In this document: piece after piece, positions 46,318-57,895 of the stretch
Numbering within the stretch: the first letter of the stretch is position 1
Layout: every line of letters begins with the position of its first letter
DNA from: Sipunculus nudus
Lineage: Eukaryota > Annelida > Sipuncula > Golfingiida > Sipunculidae
Length of the DNA stretch: 64,000 nucleotides
Assembly (NCBI GenBank): GCA_026874595.1
Contig: CM049311.1
Span: 47,309,676-47,373,675 of the forward strand
Direction of reading: 5' to 3'
Position numbers and translations under genes: made by a program
Notes under the pieces: model-generated
Told to the model about the DNA's origin: nothing
Database searches by the model: none
Seen by the model: the letters and a program-made list of their open reading frames with translations, nothing else

Positions 46318-47731
46318 CTCATCTTGCTACTATTATGCGTTCAAAGACTATTGAGCGCAAAGTGCGCGGTAGCAAATAGCAGTCGCACAGTAGCATTTGC
46401 TACCCTTGCGCATTGCTTGCCACATCGCGCGATGAAACTGCGCGGTAGCAAATCAGAACTGCGCGGTAGCAAATGGCTCTCATTGCTACCCTTGTGGCCT
46501 AAGCACAGACCGCCTCATATGTGCAAAGAGCGCGGTAGCAAGTCAGACCTGCGCGCTAGCAAGTGGCTGTCATTGCTATTATGGCGGCTGTGGTTGCAAA
46601 ATCTGCTTCTGTTGATGTAGTGCAAGTCTTTGCTGCCAGAGGTCGCTCGGACAGGACCACTCAAAGCGATATGCACGGTAGCATTTAATTGTCGCAAAGT
46701 AGCAAACAGATCTGCGAATAGCAAAGGCCATGGTTCATATTAAGCACATCGCGGGATGAGCTGCCACTGGACTTGCTACCATCAAACACAGACCTGCTCG
46801 TACGCGCAAACTGCGCGGTAGCAAATCAGAACTGCGCGGTAGCAAATGGCTCTCATTGCTATCCTTGTGGCCAATGCACAGACCGCCTCATATGTGCAAA
46901 GAGCGCGGTAGCAAGTCAGACCTGCGCCCTAGCAAGTGGCTGTCATTGCTATTATGGCGGCTATGGTTGCAAAATCTGCTTCTGTTGATGTAGTGCAAGT
47001 CTTTGCTGCCAGAGGTCGCTCGGACAGGACCACTCAAAGCGATATGCGCGGAAGCAATTAATTGTCGCATAGTAGCAAACAGATCTGCGCAGTAGCAAAT
47101 GCCATGGGTCATATTAAGCTGCGATCGCAATGCGCAATGTGCGCGGTAGCAAACAGACCTGCGCGGAAGCAAGTTGCTGTCAGCTCGGACAGGACCACTC
47201 AAAGCGTTATGCGCGGTAGCAATTAATTGTCGCAAAGTAGCAAACAGATCTGCGCATAGCAAAGGCCATGGTTCATATCAAGCAGCGATCGCAATGCGCA
47301 ATGTGCGCGGTAGCAAACAGACCTGCGCGGTAGCAAGTTGCTGTCAGCTCCTATGCATGGGGAATATGTCTTTGCGATCGCAAAATCTGCTACTGTTAAC
47401 GTAGTGCAAGTCTTTTCTGTCAGAGGTCGCTCGGACACGACCACTCAAAGCAATATGCGCGGTATCAATTAACTGTCGCAAAGTAGCAAACAGATCTGCG
47501 CGGTAGCAAATGCCATGGTCATATTCAGCTGGCAATGCGCAATGTGCGCGGTAGCAAACAGACCTGCGCGGTAGCAAGTTGCTGTCAGCTCCTATGCATG
47601 GGGATTATGTCCTTGCGATCGCAAAATCTGCTACTATTAACGTAGTGCAAGTCTTTTCTGTCAGAGGTCGCTCGGACACGACCACTCAAAGCAATATGCG
47701 CGGTAGCAATAACTGTCGCAAAGTAGCAAAC
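46318..47731. repeat. GTAGCAA-rich composite tandem array, left part
   Basis: Short motifs TGCGCGGTAGCAA recur dozens of times within longer units (GTAGTGCAAGTCTTT, AGGTCGCTCGGACA, GACCACTCAAAGC). The GTAGTGCAAG block is at about 46,617, 46,990, 47,401 and 47,642, giving periods of about 373 and 241, so the unit is variable. Clearly more GC-rich than its surroundings. Confidence 0.9.
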
Positions 47732-49149
47732 GGGCCTGTTGCATAAAATTTCCGCAAATCGCAAAGTTGGGATGGGTTTGCGATGGACATTGCGAAGCTC
47801 TTGCGACGGTTGCATAAAACACGACGCAAATTCCACGAACTTGCCAGACACTTGCGACGCAATTTATGCTTCACGTGTCGTGTGTTCATCGATGCTGCCG
47901 GCACGTTCACCTTTTAGACCTACCCAATAAAAGGCCATTCCATTGTGAGTGTGAAACTATTTACCTCCCAGGTAGTGAAAAAATCGTTTAACCACATTCC
48001 ACAGGTACACATATCAACTTCGATTTTAAAAGCAGATAATTTTTATGACAACACTACACAACAAACACGCTTGAAGGTCCTGATATATATAATTGCAAGA
48101 ATAGGTAATAATCTTTATAATTTGTAAATAAATATTAAAAACATAATGAGCTTGTAAATAATTTTGAACAAAATGACTAACTGGGGAAAATACATATGTC
48201 CGCCACAAGAATTTAAACATTGCCAAGGGCGCCAAAGGCATTTTATAATTCACATGCATCTTTCATGTACAAGATTGTTAAACATTGTTTAAATTGTATT
48301 GACATGGAATTATCAGCTATGAAAATTAGGTATACAATTATCATATTAATACATCATTTGTCAATTGTTTCATTATTGTTGTATATTTTTTTTTTCAAAT
48401 TAATACTCAAACATCTATCCCCAAGAAACTTTCAGATTTCCCCATTTTCTCTTCGTTAAGGCCCCCTTCCAAATTAAAAGACATGAATTGATTTCCCTTC
48501 ATATGCGCATATACCAAACAAGATCCAACTTATTTACATTCATATATTCAAACAACTTACATTTCGTATTCATAATTATATTTAAGTTTAACATATGTAT
48601 ACAATCATGTTTGAAAAGTTAGGAGGTAATGAAAAATGTAACTTTTTGTCAGTTTCACCGTTCTAACTAGGCTTTGTCATTTCCAAATAATATCTACAAG
48701 AAGAAAGCATTGTTATTTTGCTATATTGCATATATAGGAATCTCTTTAAGTTCTTGCAAGTATAAACAACTTCTCATTTCGAATCAATTGCCCTGAAAAT
48801 AGTAAAAAAGCAACTATATCCCCATATAGTTTTGAACTAGTTGGCACCAATATTAACTTTTCACTTTTAATATCTCCAGAAAATTCTACCACCCGACTGT
48901 AATTTAGGATTTGGGCGTGGTCAAAAAAGTGTTATTCCGTTTTAAACTTTGTCGATTCACGATTCGTTATCATCAAACTTTGTCCGAAACTTGACTGGAG
49001 AATATTCCCGGAGTACTGTTGTGTCGCATCTGAGCGCCCTTATCGGACCCTGACAGGTTTATCGATGCCTTAAAGAGGGACTATTGGCATTATGCGCACA
49101 CATTAATACCCTTGATTTGTCAGACCGCATAAGGAAATTATTGGTGTAC

Positions 49150-49430
49150 CGCTGTATTTTATCTCAGTTGACTATAAGTTATCTGAGGTAAAGCGATGGT
49201 CCTTTGTCCGTCGTCCGTCCGTAAACATACCACGTTTTTAATTTGGACCTATATGAATCCAAAATTCGAAATATAGTAAGGTGTCCCAAGTTCGCCTATT
49301 AAACCGGAAACTGTCTCATTGCGTCTTTGTACCTCTGTGAAAATAAGGAAAATCTCTTTTTTTCCAGAGAAAGTCACACTTCATGACTGCCTATAACCAC
49401 TTATCCGTTTTGGTCATGCTTTCTGTAGGA
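49150..49430 (+). mobile_element. Worn relative of the 2.6-kb repeat
   Basis: Starts TTTTATCTCAGTTGACTATA, AGTTATCTGAGGTA and GTCCGTCGTCCGTCCGTA; then TCCAAAATTCG and AAGTTCGCCTATTAAACC parallel the 22.3-kb copy. Truncated where the LINE tail starts. Confidence 0.7.
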
Positions 49431-49852
49431 GCTCATTGAATCGTACCACCAGAATCATGAGCTTCGCTATTCCGTTCATTATCTCTTCGATGTTCCATTC
49501 TCAAAATCATCGACCATATGCATGAGAGCTATTGATGCAGCTTGTCCTAAACTTTGGAATGAATTACCGCAGTGCTTGCGATCACAATCCAGTCTGTCAG
49601 CTTTTAAATCTCATCTGAAAACTCATTTGTGTATTCAATGACCTTCTGTGATACGAATTCTCTTGAAAACGTTTTTATTGTTTTAAACTTAATTTTGTAA
49701 CTTTTGTTTTTTTTTTCATTGTAAAGTTAACCAGTATCATTCCATTTATCACCTTTTAGTCATGAATACAGCGTTTAGGGCACTATTTCTGGCGGATTAT
49801 ACGCTTTATAATATAATTAATATTAATATTTATATTATTATTATTATTACAT

Positions 49853-49890
<38 letters not shown>

Positions 49891-49895
49891 TAGCA
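49431..49895 (+). mobile_element. LINE 3' end with ATT tail
   Basis: One plus frame reads CPKLWNELPQCLRSQSSLS then AFKSHLKTHLCIQ and a stop (about 49,545-49,640). W-N-x-LP...F-K-x-x-LK-T-x-L is the usual C-terminal end of L2/CR1-like ORF2. It is followed by a 3' UTR and an (ATT)n run at about 49,803-49,895, typical of such 3' tails. 5'-truncated. Confidence 0.75.
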
Positions 49896-50503
49896 TAAAA
49901 TATGTACATTACGAAACTTTAAATCTAACAGTGAACAGATGCTCTTGGGACCAGTCTCCCAGTCTATAACTATATGAAACAAAAAGCTGTATAAACATAT
50001 TTTTATATATTACAATTTCCAAATTCTGTAATTCCGAATTCTGTAAATGAGATGCTGTCAGAAAAAGAAAATGGCGCACATAATTTGCAAATTATGATGT
50101 TTGAATATTATGTATTTCTTAAGAACGCCGGTTTACATGATATTACGACAAAATATTTATATGTAACGCTGGAAAGGTTTAGATAATAATTTATAAAACA
50201 AATATCGTATTGCTTCCTGCAATTTAAGAGCTAGAAATAAATTTTCGTCAGCAGCGGCCGCAATAATGTAACAAAAATATTCCAAGATCGTGATCAAAAA
50301 GAACCAATGAACAAATATGTTATCAATTTATTTTTTGGATTAAAAGGTGCTGCGTTGGGCTTGCGACCCCGATTTTATCGTCGCAAATTTTTGGTGTTTT
50401 GCGACACATCGCAACTCTGTAACAGTTTTATGCAACCGGCTTTTCTGCTTGCGATCCTGTTGCGACGCCTCGCAGCCTTGCGATGCCTTTATGCGACAGG
50501 CCC

Positions 50504-51078
50504 ACGATCTGCGCGGTAGCAGATGCCATGGGTCATATTCAGCTGGCAATGCGAAATGTGCGCGGTAGCAAACAGACCTGCGCGGTAGCAAGTTGCTGTC
50601 AGCTCCTATGCATGGGGACTATGTCTTTGCGATCGCAAAATCTGCTACTATTAACGTAGTGCAAGTCTTCCAGAGGTCACTCGGACAAGACCACTCAGGC
50701 CAATATGCGCGGTAGCAATTAAATGTCGCAAAGTAGCAAATAGATTTGCGCGGTAGCAAGTGCCATCGACCATATTTAGCTGCGATTGCAATGCGCAATG
50801 TGCGCGGTAGCAAATCAGATTTACGCGCTGGCGAGAACCCATGGAGGCTATCTATTGTGATCGAAACTTGTGCTGCTATCGTTTCAATGCAAATCTTTGT
50901 AGCCATAGGTCGCCCGGATAAGCCTGCAACAAGCTTTGCAATAGGCGATTAAGGAATTAGTTGTCGCAGAGTAACACATTGACCTGCGCAGTAGCAGGTG
51001 TTTGGGGCCATATTAAATAGCGACTGCAAAGCGCAATGTGGACGGTAGCAAAACAGACCTGCGAAATAACAAGTGCTT
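50504..51078. repeat. GTAGCAA-rich array, right part
   Basis: Continues the units of the left part (GCGCGGTAGCAA, GTAGTGCAAGTCTT, CACTCGGACA), becoming worn towards 51,078. Confidence 0.9.
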
Positions 51079-51778
51079 GTTACTGACTAATCATAGACAT
51101 AATTCTGGAATAATTTATGCTTCAGTTAATTGAATTTTTTTATCAAAATAATCATTAATGATATATTAACATTTAATTTTGAAAAACACTTGTTCCAAAC
51201 CTTTGTCGCCCTTCTCTTACAAAATCTTCGTGGTTTGAACATATTTATATTAACAGGATTACAAAGTAGCCATTGGCTAATAGACATGCTCTCCTGTAAA
51301 CATGTATAACATGTTAACAATGACGATCACAACAAATATACATTTAAGCATAAGGTGACATTTAAGCATAAGGTGACATATAAGCACGTGATAAAATATA
51401 TACATGTGCACCATAATATAGGCGACAAATAATCTTACAGAATGACTAAACATAAACAGACGTGAAAACAATACATGAAGGATAACCGTTAACTATATTC
51501 AAGAAATAAGTAGTGAGGCACTGTGTATTATTTAACAAAGTTTAGTTTGTGTAATAAACCGTGTTAAGACTATATGTATCTTATCTCTTAGAAAGTCTGA
51601 TGCGGCATTTCTCCCATGTAATATGAATTCTTTTCACTTTTCGTTTCCAGTTTTAGTTGTAGGATCAAGTCTGATACAGAAATTTACATCGTATTTTTCT
51701 TCGTCAAATGCTGTTTTAATGAACGTGGACATGTTCGATCGACATCGGCTGTACCTTGAACATTCTAAAAAATAGTAA
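51079..51778. other. Spacer between arrays
   Basis: AT-rich; a 16-base unit (ATTTAAGCATAAGGTG) is repeated near 51,341-51,380. No gene. Confidence 0.6.
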
Positions 51779-54280
51779 GTGACAAACACTTATTGGAATA
51801 TTTCATGCCCGAAGGGATCGGGTAACTCGTATCCCGGATATAGCATATATTAAATGTGACAAACACTTATTGGAGTATTTCATGCGCGAAGAGTTAGGGT
51901 AACCCGTGTGCGGATATAGCATTTATTAAATGTGACAAACACTTATTGGAGTATTTCATGCCCGAAGGGTTAGGTTTACCTGTATCCCGGATAAGATACA
52001 TTAATAGTGACAAACACTTACTCGTGTATTCATGCCTGAAGGGTAAGGGTAACCCGTGACCCGGATATAGCATATATTATTAGTGACAAATAACTACTGA
52101 GTATTTCATGCAGAAAGGGTTAGGGTAACCCATATCCCGGATATACCATATATTCATAGTGACAAGCAGAAAGGGTTAGGGTAACCCCTATCCCAGAATT
52201 ACCATATATTCATGGCGACAATCACTGAGTAAACACTTACTGATGTATTTAATGCTCGGAGGAGTAGGGTCACCCGTATCCCGGATATTCCATATATTAA
52301 AAGTGACAAACACTTCCTATATTATTTCATGCCCGCAGGGATCGGGTAACCCGTATCCCGGAAATATGTATATTAATAGTGACAAAGATTTACTGAAGTA
52401 TCTCATGCCCGGAGGGTCAGGGTAACCCGTATCCCAGATAAGCATATATATTAATAGTGACAAACACTTACTCGTGTATTCATGCACAAAGGGTTAGGGT
52501 AACCCGTGTCCCGGATATAGCATATATTATAAGTGACAAATAACTAATGGAGTATTTCATGCAGAAAGGGTTAGGGAAGCCCGTATCCCGGATATACCAT
52601 ATATTAACAGTGACAAACTCTTCCTATAGTATTACATGCCCGAAGGGATTGGCTATCCCGTATCCTGGATATACGTATATTAAATCTGACAAACACTTAT
52701 TGGAGTATTTCATGTCCGAAGGGTGAGGGTAACCCGTATCCCGGATATAGGATACATTAATAGTGGCAAACACGTACTGGAGTATATCAAGACTAATGGC
52801 TTTATGTAACCCGTATCCCGGATATAGCATATATTAATTGTGACAAACACTTACTGGAGTTTTTCATGCCGCAAGGGTTAGGGTAACCCGTGTCACGGAT
52901 ATAGCATATATGAATAGTGACAAACACTTACTGGAGTATTTCAGTGACAAACACTTACAGGAGTATTTCATGCCCGAAGGGTTAGGGTAACCCGTACCTC
53001 TGATATAGCATACATTAATAATGACAAACACTTACTGGAGTATTACATGCCCGAAGGGTTAGGGTAACCCGTATCACGGATATAGCATATATTAAGAGCG
53101 ACAAACACTTACAGGAGTTTTGCACGCCCCAAGGGTTACGGTTACCCGTGTCACGGATATAGCATGTATGAATAGTGAGAAAAAAAACTTACTAGTTGGC
53201 TAATGGCTTAATGTAACCCGTATCCCGGATATAGCATATATTAATTGTGACAAACACTTACTGGAGTTTTTCACGCCGCAAGGGTTAGGGTAACCCGTGT
53301 CACGGATATAGCATATATGAATAGTGACAAACACGTACTGGAGTATTTCAGTGACAAACACTTACAGGAGTATTTCATGCCCGAAGGGTTAGGGTAACCC
53401 GTACCTCTGATATAGCATATATTAAAAGTGACAAACACTTACTGGAGTATTACATGCCCGAACGGTTAGGGTAACCCGTATCACGGATATAGCATATATT
53501 AATAGTGACAAACACTCCAGAATTTCATGTCCGAAGGGTAAGGGTAACCCGTATCTTGGATACTGCATTTATTAAGAGCAACAATAGTGTTTGTCACTAT
53601 TAAAATATGCTATATCCAATATATGGTGAATGCGGGATTAGTCACTATTCATACCCGTACAACCCGTAACCTGGATACAGCATATATTAATAGTGACAAA
53701 CACTTACTGGAGTATTTAATGCCAGAAGGGTTACGGTAACCCGTATCCCGGATATAGCATTTATTAATAGTGAAAAGCACTTACTGGAATATTTCATGCC
53801 CGAAGGGTTAGGGTAACCCGTATCTCAGATTTAGCATACATTAATAGTGACAAACACTTACTGGAGTATTTCATACCCGAAGGGTTAGGGTAACCCTTAT
53901 CCTGGATATAGCATATATGAATAGTGAAAAACACTTACAGGAGTATTTCACGCCCGAGGGTTAGGGAACCCGTATCCTGGATAGAGCATATATTAATAGT
54001 GACACACATTTACTGGAGTATTTCATGCCCGAAGGGTTAGGGTAACCCGTTTCCCGGATATAGCATATATTTATCGTGACACACACTTACTGGAGTATTT
54101 CATGCTCGAAGGAGCTTATATCACCAGTGAGAAACACTGACGGGAGTATTTCATGCCCTAAGGGTTAGGGTAACCCGTATCCCGGATATATCATATATAT
54201 ATAAGGACAAACACTTACTGAAGTATTTCATGTCCGAAGGCTTAGGGTAACCCGTTTCACGGATATACCATAAGGACATC
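51779..54280. repeat. 77-bp satellite, about 30 copies, with telomere-like palindrome
   Basis: The unit runs GTGACAAACACTTACTGGAG, TATTTCATGCCCGAA, GGGTTAGGGTAACCC, GTATCCCGGATATAGC and ATATATTAATA. The block GGGTTA-GGG-TAACCC combines a TTAGGG motif with its reverse. Copies vary by small indels and some are fused or shortened. One inverted segment lies at 53,590-53,635. Confidence 0.95.
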
Positions 54281-54365
54281 TTGTGAAATGTCACCGGTGT
54301 CACGCGCTCACTTAAGTATAAGGGGTAAGGGGTACACATTCACGGATATATAAGGAGACCCGTAG

Positions 54366-54875
54366 CGGCAGTCTTGACACTTTTTATGGTAGCAAATACT
54401 TGCAATTTGCGCGGGCAATTCATCAGAACCCTCTGGCAGCGCGTTCTCATACCTACTCCCCCTGGCGGCAGTCTTGACACTTTTTATGGTAGCAAATAGC
54501 TGCTATTTGAGCTTGCGACTCATCGGGGCCTCTTTATCAGGCCGCTCTCATAACCACTCACCCTGGCGGCAGTCTTGACATATTTTATGGTAGCAAATAG
54601 CTGCTATTTGCGCTTGCAACTCGTGGGACCCCTCTGCCAGGCCGCTGAGATCTCCTCTCCGCCTGGCGGCAGTCTTGACAACTTTTATGGTAGCAAATAG
54701 CTGCTATTTGGCGTGCGATTCATGGGGCCCCCTCGGCCTCTGGCAGCCCGCTCTGATATCTACTCCCCCTGGCGGCAGTCTTGACAGTTTTTTATGGTAG
54801 CAAATAGCTGCTATTTGCGCTATCGACACCTGGGGGCCTCTCTGTCAGGCCGCTCTCATAGCCTATCTCCATATC
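54366..54875. repeat. 103-bp tandem array, five copies
   Basis: The block CGGCAGTCTTGACA recurs at about 54,366, 54,470, 54,567, 54,666 and 54,773. Four of the five units contain a near-exact palindrome, GCAAATAGCTGCTATTTGC, with the GTAGCAAA motif shared with the arrays at 46,318 and 50,504. Confidence 0.92.
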
Positions 54876-54877
54876 AG

Positions 54878-55040
54878 GTGACATTAGGACAGACCCACCT
54901 TTGATCTACCGCACTGGTTCTCCCTTCGAACCCTGACCACAGGTGACGGATCTACCGCACTGGTTCTCCTTTTAAACCATGACCACAGGTGACATAAGAA
55001 CAGTCCCACCTTGGGTCTACCGCACTGGTTCTTCCTTCCA
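54878..55040. repeat. Three short tandem copies at the edge of the decayed gene
   Basis: The unit is about 55-70 bases: CAGGTGACATAAGAACAG, TCTACCGCACTGGTTCT and CTGACCACAGGTGAC. The rightmost copy overlaps the decayed reading frame (WKEEPVR on the minus strand), so coding sequence itself was duplicated. Confidence 0.8.
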
Positions 55041-56278
55041 CTCTTGCAAAACAAAGATGATCAGGTTGTTCTTGTTCTGTGAGATTTTTAGGAATTCCCT
55101 CCATTTTGTGAACAACGCAAATGTTTGTGAAACGTAGGCCATTTGCCTCACCACGCACAGTCGTTCTGTGTTTTGATAAACCTCAAACATCATATCTGTT
55201 CGACAACTACCACTGCTCTCGCGGATAGCTTGAGAAAGAAGTGATAATGCAATTCCAGTGAAGGCTTTGTTGTCTGCTTTCAACCTTAGCACAGTGCCAC
55301 CCCGTCAATCAAACTTCGCTGACAGTCGGGGGATTTCTTCAGCAACTGGCACATTGTTTTGTGAGATGGTTCCGGAGACTGGTCTTGTTTGTCTTTGAAA
55401 GCAAACCATCATATGTAGCCAATGCCAATGAGTGTAGACCCAGTGGATATCTCAACACGCTCTGTGTGTCTAGAGATTCCTGTCTGCTCAAAGTACAATT
55501 TTCCCTCGGTTTGTTTTGACGGAAGACGTTTTAGATCCGACATAGGCAAACGTCTTAAGATTGCATCGGGTGTGTTTGTCATATAATCTCTGGTTAAATG
55601 CAGCGTATCGCACCTTCCTATTTCGTAAACATCAAGTAGGTCCGCTCCAATGGTCCCAGAAACAGTCAACCCTGGAGAAACACTGACGAACTCTGATGTC
55701 TGTGAGGCAAATGGGATTTATCCAAGTACCTGTAAGGAGATCGACTATAGCTGAAACAAATTCCTCTTCCTATTGTATTCTTGATGCATGTAGGTTTGGA
55801 TGGTCAACTCTGGATTGTTAACACAAGTCATTTCTCTTATGTTGCACAGAAACCGTGTTCTCCATTCAAAATTGATGTAATGGCGTCGTATTGCTCCGGG
55901 ATTCAGACTGAAACATTTGATGCCTCCTGCTGTCTGAGTGTCCTTGTTCACGGTTTCTTCTGCGGTCTGGTTAAAGGAATCCTACCGAACGCTTTGGAAA
56001 TTCCGATCTATACACTGAATCACCCATTTTCCATGTATTTATTGATTTCTGGATGCTCCTCGAAAAGGCAAATCATATCTAAGTAGTAGGTTGACAGGTA
56101 CCTTGCATAGTTAGTGATTTCATAAGCAAAATACCATGGGATAACTTGCTGTATAGAGGCATGGTGCAACTTCTAGTTGCTTTCACGGGATACCTTTAAC
56201 ATAATGGGCATGATTTCAACAATGTCGACATGTGACATCCATAGGGATATTAGATCTCCATTGTTCTTTCGGAGATAC
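55017..56278 (-). pseudogene. Decayed recurrent invertebrate gene family, middle part
   Basis: The minus strand reads NKDTQTAGGIKCFSLNPGAI, then DYMTNTPDAILRRLP and LKADNKAFTGIALSLLSQAI, FEVYQNTE, KWREFLKISQNKNNLIIF, VLQEWKE. These match, from memory, consecutive blocks of the same uncharacterised family as 45,510-46,170. Stops and frameshifts interrupt it. Continues upstream at 59,928 after the LINE insertion. Confidence 0.75.
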
Positions 56279-56298
56279 TTACTTACTTACTTATCCTT

Positions 56299-57895
56299 CT
56301 AGCTCCTATAGGAGCAAGAGGCTGCAACTATGTCCTTCCATTGGCTCCTGTCCTGTGCTTTTCTCTTGGCTCCTCCCCAGGTAAGTCCCATCTGCTCCAG
56401 CTGACTGACTACGGTTCTTCTCCAAGTTGTTTTTGGGCGTCCTGGTTTCCGTTTCCCTGTTGGTGTCCAGCGAAGTGCAATCTTGGGTATCTGGCTCTCT
56501 TCCATCCTGAGGATGTGTCCAAGCCAGCTAAGGCGCCGCTTTTTGATCTCCGTGATGATATCCTGGCAACTGGTCCTCTGGTAGAGGTCCTCATTTGAGA
56601 TTTGTTGGGCCAGTATATGTTACATATCCTTCGGAGACAGCTTTTGTGGAAAGCGTTGACTTTGCTGATGTCTACCTTAACCTCCCGCCAGCATTCAGAT
56701 CCATATTGCAGCACTGATTTAACATTGCTGTTGCAGAGCTTCACCTTGGTCTTGATACTGTACTTCTTAGACTTCCAGATTGGCTGAAGTCTGCTGAATG
56801 CACCCCTGGCTTTGTTTAAACGGGCTTGGATGTCTTTCTTAGCACCGTTATCGATGCTTATAACACTGCCAAGGTAGGTGAAGTCTTCTACTGAGTTCAG
56901 CTTTGTTTCATTGATGGTGACTGGCTGCTCATTTGCTGGGTTGATGGTCATGACTTCTGTCTTCTGGGCATTGATCTCAAGACCAGTCTGTTTCGCAGAT
57001 GCACTGAGTCTGTTGGCTTTCTATTGTAGGTAAGCATGGTTTGTTGACAAGACAGCTAGGTCGTCAGCCAAATCAAGGTCTTCCAGCTGTGAGAAGAGGG
57101 TCCACTGAATTCCCCTTGGACGATCCGATGTTGTCTGGCGCATGGTGACAAGGAAGTGTATGGGTGATAGGATGCAGCCTTGCCTCACTCCTGAGTTTAC
57201 CCGGAATGGATCTGTCAGTCCATTGTTGAGTATGATGGAGCATTCAAAGTGTCTGTAAAACTCGCCTATTATGTTGACGATCTTTGGTGGGATCCCATAT
57301 GATCGGAGAATCTTCCATAGGGTTTTACGATGGACACTATCGAAAGCCTTTTTTGAAGTCAATGAAGCTGATGTGTAAAGGTGCGTTCCACTCTAGGCAT
57401 TGCTCGAAGATATTACGTAAGGCAAAGATCTGGTCGATGCACCCTCTTTCTTTGCGGAATCCTGCTTGTTCATCTCGCAGTTTGGGGTCCATGGCTACAT
57501 CAATTCGTTTCTGGAGAACCCGACAGAAGACCTTGCTTGGGATAGAAAGCAGCGTTATCCCTCTCCAGTTGTCACAGTTCTGGAGGTCTCCCTTCTTTGG
57601 CAGCTTCACTATTAGTCCCTCGCTCAAGTCCTCTGGGATGGCTTCCTTTTCCCATTTCTTGTGGAAGATGTCAGTTTATACCCCTGTTGCTGTTGTGATG
57701 TCAGCTTTCAGCAACTCTGCGTGGATGGCATAAATTTCGGGTGCTTTCACACTTTTCAATGCCTTAAATGCAGCATGAACTTCTTCTTCTGTTGGTGGAT
57801 GAGTGTCAATTTCCAGGAACATTTCGCTGGGTGGTGGGTCGGCTGGTTCATCTGGTTCTGGCAAGTTTAACACCTCTTGAAAGTGCTGCATCCAT
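56299..57895 (-). pseudogene. LINE reverse transcriptase domain
   Basis: Reading on the minus strand: EEEVHAAFKALKSVKAP, DNWRGITLLSIPSKV, DEQAGFRKERGCIDQI, KAFDSVHRKTLW, GVRQGCILSP, LDLADDLAVLS (catalytic ADD), FTYLGSVI, LQYGSECW and GRPKTTWRR. Breaks: an in-frame stop at about 57,676, a shift in an A run at about 57,350, a stop at about 57,020 and a shift at about 56,610. Confidence 0.87.

Larger units (their letters stand above)
47732..50503. mobile_element. 2.77-kb element with terminal inverted repeats inside the array
   Basis: Left end GGGCCTGTTGCATAAA (47,732-47,747) and right end TTTATGCGACAGGCCC (50,488-50,503) are inverted with one mismatch. TTGCGA motifs are crowded next to both ends. 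The outer flanks are continuous array sequence (GTAGCAAAC | GATCTGCGCGG), with a possible AC target duplication. I see no transposase, so it is non-autonomous or has lost it. Nested inside are a worn relative of the 2.6-kb repeat near 49,150 and a LINE 3' end. Confidence 0.75.

Noticed and set aside
51779-54280. CRISPR-like array
   Set aside because: Units are contiguous without unique spacers, and the context is eukaryotic.
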